Below, piece by piece: positions 40,064 through 51,772 of a stretch of DNA of 64,000 nucleotides. The stretch is taken from the NCBI GenBank assembly GCA_038502055.1, contig JAXRKN010000040.1:6904001-6968000 (forward strand), written 5' to 3'. The notes under the pieces are model-generated. The model made no database searches. It saw only the letters and a program-made list of their open reading frames with translations, and was not told where the DNA came from. The DNA comes from Tanytarsus gracilentus. Lineage: Eukaryota; Arthropoda; Insecta; Diptera; Chironomidae. The stretch's first letter is position 1. Each line of letters opens with the position of its first letter. Position numbers and translations under genes: made by a program.

Positions 40064-40621
40064 TATGTAAAGCGTATTCATTCGTGTAAAGTGAAGTTAG
40101 ATGCTGCATTAGTATTAGTAAATCGAGAGGGTCGACAGTCGGCACGTAGCAAAAAGTAAGTCTGATTATGATGTCTGATGTCTGCAACCCTTTTGAACTA
40201 ATCCTTTATCGAAAGAAAATATTCAAAAAGTGAAATGAATGCGCTTTCAAAATATGAAATGGTTTCAATACAGCTAGTGATAATCACTCTTTATTGAGTC
40301 TTGTTTAATTAAATTTAAATACTGTAAATGTACATTTTAAAAATTAAGCTTTTTGTGTGAAAATTTTATCCTCATCATTCACATGTAAACTTTCGCACAT
40401 TTTTTGATTTATATAAAGTTCCTTTTTCAACGTGAAATAAATATAATGTATGTTTATTTTATGCGTATCCATTTGCTAATTGCAAAAATTCAAAAATAAA
40501 ACTGTGCAATTCCTCAACATAATTTATCTTAATTGTTTTTAATTTTGACATATTTATTCAAAGGCTCGAGTGTTGTGTACGATTGAAATTAACGGGCGTG
40601 GAACTTCTGAATAAACATATT
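40064..40621. other. Spacer between kinase gene and repeat copy 6
   Basis: No gene seen; AT-rich. Confidence 0.5.
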
Positions 40622-41541
40622 TTTAGTGTAACCCACGAAGTGGTGTAACACTTATATGCGCCTATTTCCGTCCGTCCGCCGTCCGTCCGTCCGCTGCTGT
40701 CTGTTCCATCGAGATCTCGGCTCCTGAGATAGCTAGAGACTTCTAGTTTTCGCAAATGGTAGGTTTTGAATTTAGATTCGGCATTTTAGGAATTTGAGGG
40801 TCATGACCAAGGTCGTGCATGGAAGCCTAAATGCCATTTTTATAAAATTTCCTGTTATATGGTTCATGTATGTGTTGAATGTATTTGTATAGGAATCGAA
40901 AGGATGATGATATTTGAGGAATGTTATATGGCCATAAGAGTGCCACCAAGTCCATCACGGCCGGCCAGTAGTGCCCCTAATGTCATTTTTTAAAGTTGGC
41001 TTCATGTACCTCGTTGAACTCGTAATTGCATCAGGAATTGATTAGCATTGATATTTTTGAAGAATGGCCGTCACGGCCGGCCAGGAGTGTCCAAGGAATG
41101 CCACTAATGTCCATTTTTTAGAAGTATGGCTTCATGTACCTCATTGAATGTAATTGAAAAGGAAGAATGGAAAATGGAAAAATGGAAAATGGACAAATGG
41201 AAAATGAAACAAATGGAAAATGGAACACAATGGAAAACGGAACGCAATGGAAAATGGAAAAATGGAAAATGGAACACAATGGAAAATGAAAAAATAGAAA
41301 ATGGAACACAGTGGAAAATGAAACAAATGGAAAATGAAACACAATGGAAAATGAAAACAATGAGGGAATGGGGGATGGGTTTTGGGTTTGGGAGCCTTTG
41401 TTGGTTGGGTGGGTTTTGGAGCCATTTTGGGGGGTTGGGTTTTGGGAGCAAAAGGGGGCCGAGGGGAGCAAAGGGGAGCCAATACTGATCTGTTCAAGTG
41501 GGTTACACGGCAACACCCACGTGTGGGTTTTGAAACATATT
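40622..41541 (-). mobile_element. Copy 6 of the repeat family, with minisatellite and G-rich block
   Basis: The left edge is TTTTAGTGTAACCCACGAAG and the right edge GGGTTACACGGCAACACCCA then CGTGTGGGTTTTGAAAC, so it is in reverse orientation. Inside are the GTCCGTCCGTC stretch, degraded 129-bp-type units (about 40940-41150), a minisatellite of AATGGAAAATGGAAC-type units (about 41155-41360, the complement of the one in copy 1) and a G-rich block (41364-41480) not seen in the other copies. Overlapping open frames on both strands follow from the low-complexity sequence. Confidence 0.7.
41364..41480 (+). other. G-rich block with quadruplex-forming runs
   Basis: The plus strand carries runs of three to six G with short spacers, e.g. 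GGGGGATGGGTTTTGGG near 41370 and GGGGGGTTGGGTTTTGGG near 41429. At least two sites fit the four-run quadruplex pattern. Its base composition differs sharply from the AT-rich surroundings. Confidence 0.7.
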
Positions 41542-42036
41542 TTTTGTATCATATTAGCATCTCTCCGAAATGATAGCGACGCAGCGGTGCATTTTTTTGT
41601 TAGCTAGGTGTAGGGGCTTGAAATTTCAACCTATTAAAAATTATAAAAAATCAGGCTGTTTTTTTATCATCTCACCAATTTCTCTCGATGGAAAATTGAA
41701 ATTTTATATCGGCTTCGTTAACCGTACCATCTTCACAAAAAAGAGTAAAATACCCTCTACCTTGGCAACAGTTCAAAAATTTCGAGCGAGAGTAACAGGT
41801 GGAATATTTTTTACTCAAAATAAAAGCAAAAAAAAATATTTTCAAGTTTTGATTACCACCGCTGTCGTAATTACGCGACATATCTATTTGAATGTTTGAT
41901 GGACAGTGCAACAGCCTTGACAGCTTACAAAAATTTATTTCTATATAGCTAATTGCTAAAAAAATTGTCGAATATATTATAATATATTGATGAAGTTTTA
42001 AAAACGTCCATGACGTTATATTTATTTCTACGAAGA

Positions 42037-42235
42037 GGGATTGTTCGATCGTCATTCTCCGAGGACGCCTACTGTCAAGAGAAAAAAAGGTATTTATACT
42101 CTATTCTTAAGAGTTCTGCAAGATTACGTTCTTTCTTATTAATCTGCTCGCGAGCGGGAAAGGTTGAAACAACGGGTGTGTCCTCTTCGTAACGTCAACG
42201 TGCTACCTATTTGTCATCTTTCTATCGATCTATCC
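42037..42235 (+). mobile_element. Retroposon-like repeat, copy B (short)
   Basis: It shares GAGGACGCCTACTGTC-type, TATTTATACTCTATTCTTAA and GTGCTACCTATTTGTCATC stretches with copies A and C and ends in a TATC-type run. It is shorter at its 5' side than copy A, as expected for a truncated retroposon. It points toward copy C, tail to tail. Confidence 0.6.
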
Positions 42236-42297
42236 CCATAAAACAATTCAAGGTTACAGGAACTTTCAACTTTAGTGATGAGTTTAGTGATGAGTTT

Positions 42298-42684
42298 ACT
42301 CTAGATAGATAGATAGATGACAAAGAGGTAGCACTCTGGAGTTACCAGGATGGACGCGCCCGTTTTTGTTTCCTTTTCCATAGCTCGAAAGCCAGGCTAA
42401 GGTTTAAAACGTAACCATGCAGAACTCTTAAGATTTTTCTTAAGAATCCCTTTTTTCCCCATCAACAATGGACGTCCCCGCGGGAATCGCCCACCTCAGG
42501 AGCTGCAACATACGTCTTGAGAAAGACATACTAGCGATCGAACAACCCCTCTTCGTAGATAAATAAATAAAACGTTATGGACGTCCAGCATGGAGACCCA
42601 ACTATCTGGACGTTGTTACCCATAACGGAAATAATAACAGCTGTACACAGTCTTGAGTGTTTCCAACTAAGCACAGCCTCAACT
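42298..42684 (-). mobile_element. Retroposon-like repeat, copy C (inverted)
   Basis: This is the reverse complement of copy A, from the GATAGATAGATAGATGACAA tail at its left edge to TGTTTCCAACTAAGC at about 42665-42675. Matching sequence may extend further right. Copies B and C face each other across about 62 bp, giving a large imperfect hairpin. Confidence 0.6.
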
Positions 42685-42699
42685 GAATCTTACGATTAC

Positions 42700-43920
42700 A
42701 GTTGGAAAAATAAATTAAATCAAAGGTGGTTTCGACGGCGTTGTATAAAAGTTACCGTCACTACAACCTTCCTCAGCCCTAACAAGCTGTTAGGCACTGG
42801 CCCACCCACATTACAAAACAAACAAACACTAAACAGAATGGTCAAATCAATTTTATAAAAGTCTTGGTATCTTCAACCTTCCTCCATCTAATCTAGTCGA
42901 TTAGCATGGGTAGTACAGGTCATAAAAATTATTGAGATGAACAAATCTGCGAAGATTATTGCAATTAAATTTAAATAAAATCTAAAATGCCAAGAAACTG
43001 GTCTAATTTGTCTTAATTGAATTCTTAGAACGAAAACTTATAGGAAAATTAAACATCAGATTTCATATTTTGATCATATAAAAGATCCAGTAGGCAGATT
43101 TTCAAAAGATCCAGCAAAGAAAAATTTTGATTTGATAATGACGAAAAAAGGAGAGGATTTTGTTTAATTACACTTCAAAATGAAGCAATAACAACATAGA
43201 CAAGTATAGATAACAATTAAGCAAGAAGGAGCGGTTAATTAGCTAAATTAATATAACTTTAAAAAAACAACAACAAAATAAAAATACCTCTCATATTTCG
43301 CTCATTCTTGCTTCATACCTGAGTTTTTGATGTAAACTTGAAGTTGTTGACGTGTAGAATCCGACGAGGAACACTTTAAAATAACCTTTAACACTCGAAA
43401 CAACTTTAAAAGTCTATAATTAACAAGAAAACACACATTTTGATATTAACACTATGAAAGGGGCGCGAAACTCTTCTTTAGTGATGAATCTTTACTCTAG
43501 TTTAAAAACATTATTTTCAATTAGTATAAATTATAAGATTTTCTTCTGAAAGTCAATCATATTTGTTTACTCGAGCGTGCATGCGCGTGTGTATGTGAAT
43601 GAAAAATTGAGTTTAAAAATCGGAGAGCCGAATGAGTAATTTTTAAAACAACCCTCCAATAAGAGAGAAATCTTTTGTATGCTCGATTTTCTGTCTATAC
43701 GCTTATTCAAGCGTTTTCCAGACAGATAAACTTTTTTGTAATAACCCACATTCAGTCACAGCCATAATGACCATTTTCATACAATTTTGTGACTTGGTGT
43801 CTACTTATATAAATTACAGAATTAAACCAGAAATGACTAGTATTAGTTGTTTGGAATTTAAAAAAATTTCAAGATGTTAGAAAATTTTACTAAAAAATTA
43901 CGTTAGATACTGATAAAATA
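42700..43920. other. Non-coding stretch
   Basis: No gene seen. 42700-42900 is less AT-rich and may be the 5' part of copy C or its parent element. Confidence 0.35.
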
Positions 43921-43924
43921 CAAG

Positions 43925-43970
43925 AAGGTTGCGCGGAAACACCCATGTAAGTGTTTTGATAAATTTTCGC
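43925..43970 (-). repeat. Remnant terminus of the GCGTAACCCAC family
   Basis: GGTTGCGCGGAAACACCCATG, read with mismatches, follows the family end (GGTTACGCGGCAATACCCACG) and is followed by GTGTTTTGATAAATTT. Only the end is left. Confidence 0.4.
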
Positions 43971-44309
43971 CATTGAATCATTTGAGACACACGAGAAGCA
44001 AAACCAGAAAATGATGAGAGAGAAGAAGAAAAACTTTCGTGAAATTTATTTTTCTTTCACATTTTCTCATCCGTGTGAGTCGGCGATATGTAAGATGAGC
44101 GTGAAAAGTTGCATTAGTGAAATTGAATTCGACAAGTGAACACAGTGAAAACAGTGTTGAAGTTAGTCGACATATACATCCGCGACCCAACCCATGAAAG
44201 CATCAACTAGCTAATGTCATTTCACAGTAATTTGTCAAGACTCACGCGAGTATAGAAAGTGTTTTTCCTCGAAACAGTTGAATTCTTGAAGCTCATAAGT
44301 GCACTCATT

Positions 44310-45663
44310 ATGCCAAGTTATAAAAACAAACACAAAGTATGAAAATTTTTTCATGAAATTGACGAATTAAAATAAAAACTTATAAACGGAACATTAGTGT
44401 CACATTCTTAAAAGTGACTCCGAATAATATAATTTTTTAATTCGGAATAGGGATTCTGAATTCACCGGTGTACTTTTCGGTCACTCCGGAAAGTTTGAGG
44501 ACTAATTTTTAGGTCATTTTTTGGTCTTTCAAAAAAAAGTTAATTGTTTCCTAGTCAAAATTTTGTAGCTTAGAATTTGTTATAAGGTTCACCGCAAGAT
44601 AGAATTGATGACTGGTGATCACCGTTACGATCGCTAATTTGAAAAGACATACAAAAATTAGACAGTATAAAGAAAATGACTCTCAATGAAGAACACTGTG
44701 GAAGTGGTGAAAAATTGAGCTAAAAAATGAAATTTTTGCTAGTGTGTTAAATAAAAATTACTATTTACAATTTTGTGATGAAATCTTTGAATCATCTCAA
44801 CTTCCTCCCACCATCTAAATTTTTTTAATTTGAGATATTATTTTTAAGAAGTTGACAAGAGAAAATACAATCAGAGATGGGTAATTACCAAAAATTCCAA
44901 AAATACATGTTATGTAATTTAATTTTGAGAAATTACATGAATTTTATAAGAAAATGTAATCAATTACATACATGTAATTTTTGCTGGATTATGTCAGTCC
45001 ATCTCTTTCGACTGAAACAAAGATACAAAAATAAGTTATTAAATGGAGTATCAATACATGAAAGAGTGAAATTATTAATTGATAAATTGTATTCACAGAG
45101 CTTAAGTGTTCATCAACGGTTGGATTCATTGTGAAAAATTTGAATCACTCCCTATGTAGTGGTAATTCAGAAATAAAATTATTAAAAAATGTAGCTACAT
45201 GTAGGAAAAATGTGAACATTTATACACAAAATAAGTTTGTAACAATCAACTTGAGACTATTTCATTATTAAATGAATTATAGGTGATTAAAAATTTGTAA
45301 ATTTTAAATAATTTTTTAAGTTTCCAACTCTTGAAAATGTTCTCTCTTTCTCCTAAAAAAACTTATTTAATATCACCAAAAGCGTAATAAACATCGAATA
45401 AAAGTCTCAAAAAAATTATTTATTCTGCTCATCTTTCTCATTCCTTAAAAATTCACTCTAAAGCCGTCAATTTTATAAGGCAAATCACCATGACTTGAAT
45501 TAATCATATTGAGAATTCTATCACCTTGGTTTTGTAAGATATTGTCACGTTAAATTAAATGAAACACAGAAAACTTTTCGACGTGCTACAAATTCCAAGC
45601 CGTCTTATTTTTAGCAATTGACGGAACATTAGGCAAATTGATCTTAAAGTTCTTTCAAAGTCT

Positions 45664-45759
<96 letters not shown>

Positions 45760-48700
45760 TTAAAGTCTGACAAATGTCTTTTGTCTTTTTTCTGCTCTCG
45801 AATTTAACAAAATAGCTCGCGAACACGCATTTGAAAACCAGCGATGGAGGAAATTTGAATCACGATCATATTTCATGGGATTTTCAGCATAAATAAATAT
45901 TGTGAAATTGTGTGGATGCTCAATAAATTTAGGAGGAAAATTTTTCGGTTTGATAAAGAGGAGAAAATAAATCTTCAAATTTTCTCGGTGACATTTTGAA
46001 CAAAAATAGTATTCAAATGTCATTTTTTGAACATTGACATTGACTTAATGACTGACTCGATGAAAAAAAGTATTGCTGCAAAAATAGAGCAAAAAAGAAT
46101 TAAAATTAAACAAACTAAATCCGTTCCCTCGTTCTCAAGTCACATACTAATATACTTAGGATCAAATGTAATCAAAATCCGGCAGGCTCAACTTATGTTG
46201 CGAGTAGTTTTTTTCGACTAAAAAATTTCTTAAGAAATCGATTCCAATAGAGAGCAAATTAATAGATTTTCAAGAATTTAAGTAATACTATTTACTATAA
46301 TATTATATTTTAATCTAGTTTAAGCTGCTCCGTCTACAATCTTGCAATATGTGTTCGTCCGGCGAAAAAAAATAAATGCAAGATTGATGTAATGAAATTG
46401 TTTAAAAATAAAACTTTTCCTTCCCTCGCAACATTGAGATTCATGTGCATCAATATGCTTTAAAAATAAGAAGCGCATGTTAAGAAAAATAGATTTTACA
46501 ATTCATTAATGGATTTTCCTCTTCATTAAATTTTTATATGGGGCACATTTAGGGACATCAACAGAACAATAATAGTGTGAATGAGACACATCAAAAAGTT
46601 GTTGTTACGAGCGAAAATAAGGGCAAAGAGAATGACAAAAAAACATATAAAGTGAAACATTCAAAAATATTTGGCAGGTGAGAGAGCTTTTTTGTGTTTG
46701 AATTGCCATCCAATTAAGATTGATGATTTATGTCAACGTTTAATGCAGATATTTGGTATGCTCGAGGGATTTATCACCATGTGAAATTATCATTCAACAA
46801 AAGCCATTAGTTATTGGACCAACAGCTAATTGTGATAACGTTCCAGTATGCCTTAATTGTTATCGCTATACAGGATCAATGAGTTTATGTTTTAGGTATT
46901 TTAGTTGATGCTATGTTTATCAAATGGTTAAATAATAATTAAAAATTAGATTTTTGACTTTCGTTTTATCTTTTGTCAGATGTCAAAATTGCAAATTTCC
47001 TCTTTGCGGAAAAGATTGCATTGGAAGAGATCACACTAAGCAGGAATGCGATTTTCTAAAGGAAAATGATATTGCTCAATATTTACAAGATGATATCAAT
47101 GAGCTGAAACAGGACTACGAACTTATCATCATTCTAAGGTACAATTGAATCGAAATCACATTTTTATGCAATCAATTTTAAATTTACAAGGTTTTTTATC
47201 TTTGTGTTATTTCATTGCCTTTTAAATGAACGTTTTAATGAGATAAAATTTTGTTTGAAAAACTTTTTATTTGTTTAGTTGGAATGAAATTGAGCTTATA
47301 TGCTAAAATCAAATTTTAGTTACATAAAAACAATGAGAATAAGATATAAAAATAAATATAAAAAATTTTCTACCTTTATCTTTTAAATAATTTAGTAATT
47401 TAATTTTTTAATATCTTTAAATTTCTTCTGACTCACTGCTCCTAAATTTATCCTTTACTACTTTCATCTGACAAGATGTTTGATGTTAAAAAAAAATTCG
47501 GAACAATCTTGGGAGAAGTTGAATGAGATGGAGTCACATTGTGAGATTCGTAAGTTGGAACATTGAACTTTTCTAGCATTAAATGATGAATTTAAACACA
47601 ATTGTCAAACTAGGTAAAGGCATTCCGGCATTGTGGAATCGTAATCAGAATGTGGTTGTGAACCGAATTCGAAATAAATGGAAGCTTTTAGAGTTTAGTG
47701 AGGAAGAAATTCATCGCATTTGTGGCATCCTTGAAGTCAATTGCTTTGAAGTTGGAGGTGGTCACATGGGTAACTATTTTCTTATTTTCCTTATTATTTC
47801 TAATTATTCCTAATTATTTTCTTTTTTTTGAATAATTAGATACTTAGTCGAGATTATCATAATTATCCTCGGCTAATTATCTAATAATCAAAAAATTTAA
47901 AAAAATTAGAAATAATTAGGATGTGGCATAACAGCTCAAATTTCATCATAGGCAACTCCGCTCGTGCTCTTTTTCCTGAAGCTTATTTGATGTGTCACGA
48001 TTGTGTTCCGAACACAAATCACACTGACGATCCAACTACACATGAACTCGTCGTACGCACAACAAAAGCACTTAAAAAAGGCGAAATAATAAGTTTGAGT
48101 TATGCTTACACCTTGCAGGTTCGTTCATGCATTTTTACAGTTCTTTTCAGTTCAAGTCTATGAAAAAATATTTTATTTGTTTCTATGCAGGGAACTTTGA
48201 AAAGGCGACAACATCTAAATGAGGCAAAATTTTTCTGGTGCTCATGCAAACGTTGTGCAAGCAATGATGAATTGGGTACTCATGCTAGCACACTACTCTG
48301 TCCTAAATGTACACATGGCTTTATTCTTTCATCAGATTCGTTAAACGAGAATTCTGTATGGAGGTAATGATGATGTGTTTTTGTATGTGTATGTGAAAAT
48401 GATAAGAAATTAAATGACTAAGAAATAAATAAATAATAGTGATGGCAAGAGTCGTGTCTACAAAACAATAAAAAACTTTTTTAGATAGAGGCAGCGTAAT
48501 AATATTTTAAAGTTTAAAATAATGCGTTTTCTTTATATTTTCGCCTTCTAGATGTCAAAAATGCAATTTTTCACTAGGTGCAGCTTTTGTAATGAATCTT
48601 GTGACGCAACTGTATGACGAGCTCGATTCACTGGGTGGAAGTGACATTAAACAAATCGAAATTTTCATGGAAAAATATTCAAAAACACTCCATGAGAATC

Positions 48701-49092
48701 ATTACATATTCCTCTCAGCAAAACATTCGCTGTGTCAATTGTATGGAAAAATTGATGGATTTTTAATCAACGAGCTGAGTGTGGAACAACTAAAGCAAAA
48801 GGAGCGATACTGTAAATCTTTGTTGGAAGTGATCAATGTACTAGAACCTGGATGTAGTCGATTACGTGGAGTCATCCTTTATGAGCTACATGCACCCGTC
48901 ATGCTCCAAATTTCCCGTGAATTACAAATGAATTTAATTACGAATTTAGAATTTCGAAAACGCTTAAAAGAAGTCATTCGAATGTTGGAAATTTCCTACG
49001 GGATCTTGAAAAATGAGCCAAATGGTTCAGCTGAACATGAAATGGCTGTGGCTGCTCAATCAGCACTTAAATGTATCAATGCACAGATCTAA
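44310..49092 (+). CDS. SmydA: SmydA-type SET and MYND domain protein
   Basis: Arthropod-type SMYD protein, probably related to SmydA-8/msta; the family's substrates are poorly known. Exons: 44310-44336 (tentative), 46553-46677, 46749-46895, 46980-47138, 47476-47549, 47614-47769, 47952-48118, 48191-48363, 48552-49092, giving 522 residues. The MYND zinc ligands are complete: C85/C88, C101/C104, C109/C113, H118/C123. The SET core reads MCHDCVPNTNHT (about 243-254) where SMYD enzymes usually have NHSC, then LSYAYTLQ, and the post-SET Cys are C302/C304/C307. The C-terminus is a helical tail. The start is the weak point: the exon at 46553 has no ATG and needs a phase-0 partner. The 27-bp exon at 44310 (MPSYKNKHK) follows UTR-like sequence, but an exon at 46048-46167 would also fit. 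AATAAA follows at 49186. Confidence 0.88.
45665..45756. repeat. (CT)n microsatellite
   Basis: About 46 uninterrupted CT repeats within SmydA intron 1. The minus-strand open frame through it (Arg-Glu repeats) is an artefact. Pure repeats of this length are usually polymorphic. Confidence 0.95.
47785..47925. repeat. AATTATT-type hairpin in a SmydA intron
   Basis: It lies in intron 47770-47951. The left half has TTATTTCTAATTATTCCTAA, the right half AATTAGAAATAATTAGGA, with a smaller stem between (GATTATCATAATTATCCTCG). It resembles the hairpin in repeat copy 3 (25760-25945). Confidence 0.6.
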
Positions 49093-49185
49093 GTTGTCTT
49101 GTTTTCAATTAAAATTAAGAAACATTATTAAACTATCTTAAATGCCCGTATAACACATCTTTGCTTTTCTAACCCAAAAAAATCA

Positions 49186-49191
49186 AATAAA
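49186..49191 (+). terminator. Poly(A) signal of the SmydA gene
   Basis: AATAAA 94 bp after the stop codon. Confidence 0.5.
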
Positions 49192-49196
49192 AGACA

Positions 49197-50305
49197 AAGA
49201 GAATTCGAGAATTCAATGGAGATAAAATTCTTTCACTTTTTTCCTTGCACCACAATGCAAAAAAAAATAAAATCGCATTCAATGGTGCGTAGTCATACTC
49301 ACTGATAGAGAGTTCACCTGGAGAATGTATAATAAATCACTATATATTTCGATTTCATTATTATATTTTTGATTACATCAAAATAAATCGCATTCAAACC
49401 ATTTGATTTATTTTTTCATCTGCGACCTCCACAAACTCCAAAATTTTTTTGTTTTTAAATTTTTGACAATTTTTGAAGTAAAAATTTAATTAATTAATTA
49501 ATTTTAAAAAAAAAGAAAAGTTAAGGTTAAAATTGAAGCAAATCCGTTGTAGATTTTTTTAAATTATTGCTTGCTTAAAGCTTAATAAATTGAAATTTAC
49601 TTTATCGACATTTAAAAGAATTTTACGATGCTAAGATATTTCACCATCAAATCACTAGATGGCACCACTTACATTGCATTCCTGATGTAAAAAATTATTT
49701 AGGATATTTGTGCTGGAGATATATGAAATTTTATTCTGTTATGTAATGAATTTAGTTTTCCCCCAAAAATTTGTTCTGTTTACAAAATAATGTTTACTGC
49801 ATTTTGAACGTTATTTTGTATTTGACATTCTTAAAAATGATTTAGAACTGACGCCATTAAATGTGTTGAAAATTTTATAACTGCACGAAGCTTGTACTCA
49901 CTTTAAGATCGTTGACACGCAAGAAACTTAAATGATGATGATGATGATGATTATTGGTCAAATCGAGATTATTTTTAAATATCCAAAAAAAAGAGAGAAC
50001 GGGAGGAATGAATAAGAAACGTTCATTTGGAACTGGCGATAAAGCATTATAGGGAATCCTCCACATACTTAAACTGACACCTGAAAGATTTCAAAACTTA
50101 CATAACAATTATTATACAATAAAATAAAGGCAATCGATAAATTTCATAACAATCTTTTTATTATTAATCCTCAACATATTTATTAATAAAGCTTTTCAGC
50201 ACTTAATGTTACCAATTTTCATTTTCACACTTTAATTATAAAAAAAATACCCTACAATTTTTCTTCCTACTTTAAACACCTCTCCCCTTTACTACCTTTT
50301 GCGCT
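49197..50305. other. Spacer, no gene seen
   Basis: AT-rich. A short (ATG)n run lies at about 49932-49952. Confidence 0.5.
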
Positions 50306-50719
50306 TTAAATATTGTTAACGAAAATTGCAAGAATATCACGCACCGCCTGAGTACAGTTGAAATAAACCGTCTCTTGCGTTTCTTTCGCACGTTTCACAA
50401 TAGAAAGCGCACGCAACAAGTCGAGATCATGATAGTTTGCAAACAAGCCGAGGTCATGATATTCCAATAGCGCTCTATCGTTATCATTGACAAATGGCTC
50501 GAAAATCACTTGCCTTTCTGAAAACTCAATTAAACGATCATTGGCATCATAAATTAAATTTCCAGGTTCGTCCAGCACATATTGGATGTTGCTGTAAAAC
50601 GAAGTGCCGTTTAATACCCCACCAGCTTGCAACGTTTCGACAATTAAACGAGCTGGTGGTAACGCCTGTAAATTAATGCTGACACAGTGATTTCGGATCG
50701 CATAATGAACGTCAATCAT
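50306..50719 (-). CDS. Unrecognised 137-residue protein
   Basis: An uninterrupted frame from ATG (50717-50719) to TAA (50306-50308). Its composition is more protein-like than that of neighbouring AT-rich ORFs: few Lys/Asn/Ile runs and a good mix of Leu, Asp, Arg and Val. No signal peptide or membrane segment is obvious. It includes SINLQALPPARLIVETLQAG near the N-terminus and NDNDRALLEYHDLGLF in the middle. The in-frame codons just upstream include a stop (TGA) inside the adjoining foldback element. The ATG is therefore either the true start or the reading begins at an acceptor (AAG at about 50725). If the latter, the rest of the gene lies beyond 51772 and was not found. I do not recognise the family. 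Confidence 0.6.
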   Translation of the reverse strand: MIDVHYAIRNHCVSINLQALPPARLIVETLQAGGVLNGTSFYSNIQYVLDEPGNLIYDANDRLIEFSERQVIFEPFVNDNDRALLEYHDLGLFANYHDLDLLRALSIVKRAKETQETVYFNCTQAVRDILAIFVNNI

Positions 50720-50726
50720 GGGACTT

Positions 50727-51772
50727 GTTCACCCATCCGTCAGAAATTCCGCGGAATATTCCGAAGATATTCCGCGGAAAGTCTGCGGAAATTCCGAAGA
50801 AAATCTGCAGAAATTCCGCGGAATTTCCGATGAAAAAAAAATCTGCGGAATTTCCGCGGAAAATTTTCCTAAGAAATTCCGCGGAAAATCTGAAGAAAAA
50901 AAATCCGCGGAATTTCCGCAGAAAATATTCCGAAGAAATTCCGCGGAAAAAATTTTCTGCGGATTTTTTCTTCGGAATTTCCGCGGAAAAAATAAAATTC
51001 TGTTGAAAATTCCGCGGAAAATTTTTAGCAGAATTTTCGCGGAAAAAATTTAAAATGCATTTTGAGAGGAAAAAAATTATTTTAACCTCTTCCCACTCAT
51101 TTATCCCTTTTACAAAAAGAAACCATCAACAATTTAAAAAGTGAAAATTTATTCTATTTAATTTAGCCAGAAAATTGATGAATAATTTGGTGAAAAAATA
51201 GGAAAAAAATCAGCTTAAAGTTAACGTAAAAATATGTAGAATCTGTGACCTACACTCTTTTAATTGATGTCTATTTTTTTAAAGTGATGAATTTTAAATT
51301 TGAATTTTAAATCATGAAATTAAATTTAAAAATAAAATTTTTTATGGTATTCTTCATAGAAAATATTTTTACATGAAAATTAAATCTGCAGAAAATTATG
51401 TTGGCTTTGTGACAGACACTCGATAATTATTTTTAGATTTAGTCATGGGTTTCTTATAGCCCATGTGTAGAAATAAAATAATTTTTTCCTCTCAAATGCA
51501 TTTTGAATTTTTTCCGCAAAAATTCTGCTAAAAATTTTCCGCGGAATTTTCCACAGAAATTTATTTTTCCGCGGAAATTCCGAAGAAAAAATCCGCAGAA
51601 TTTCCGCAGAAAATTTTTTCCACGGAATTTCTTCGGAATATTTTCTGCGGAAATTCCGCGGATTTTTTTTCTTCAGATTTTCCGCGGAATTTCTTCGGAA
51701 AATTTTCCGCGGAAATTCTGCAGATTTTTTTCTCCTCGGAAATTCCGCGGAATTTCTGACGGATGGGTGAAC
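50727..51772. mobile_element. Foldback element with iterated TTCCGCGGAA motifs
   Basis: The ends GTTCACCCATCCGTCAGAAA (left) and its exact complement (right) begin arms of about 300-330 bp (50727-51060 and 51480-51772). The arms consist almost entirely of TTCCGCGGAA and TTCCGAAGAA variants, each of which is itself near-palindromic. The loop of about 420 bp is AT-rich and non-coding. The left end lies 7 bp upstream of the ATG of the minus-strand ORF at 50719. No clear target duplication was found. This is the general architecture of foldback transposons. Confidence 0.85.

Noticed and set aside
41118..41552. Several overlapping ORFs of 87-144 codons on both strands
   Set aside because: They read through the minisatellite and G-rich block of repeat copy 6; no protein motif and no consistent frame between copies.
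41672..42055. 127-codon minus-strand and 109-codon plus-strand ORFs beside the retroposon copies
   Set aside because: AT-rich, mutually overlapping and without any recognisable domain or splice support.
45644..45826. 60-codon minus-strand ORF rich in Arg-Glu
   Set aside because: It is a translation of the (CT)n microsatellite.
46027..46221. 64-codon ORF as SmydA first exon
   Set aside because: It can be joined in phase through a weak GTAATC donor at 46168, but the 44310 exon follows better UTR-like sequence. Kept as an alternative, not as a feature.
47577..47613. Upstream reading (MNLNTIVKLG...) of the SmydA exon at 47614
   Set aside because: Family sequence and phase favour a 64-bp intron 47550-47613, joining EMESHCEIR to KGIPALW; the upstream residues are intronic.
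50718..51053. ORFs rich in Arg, Lys, Phe and Ser in the foldback element
   Set aside because: They arise from iterated TTCCGCGGAA motifs, open in more than one frame and on both arms.
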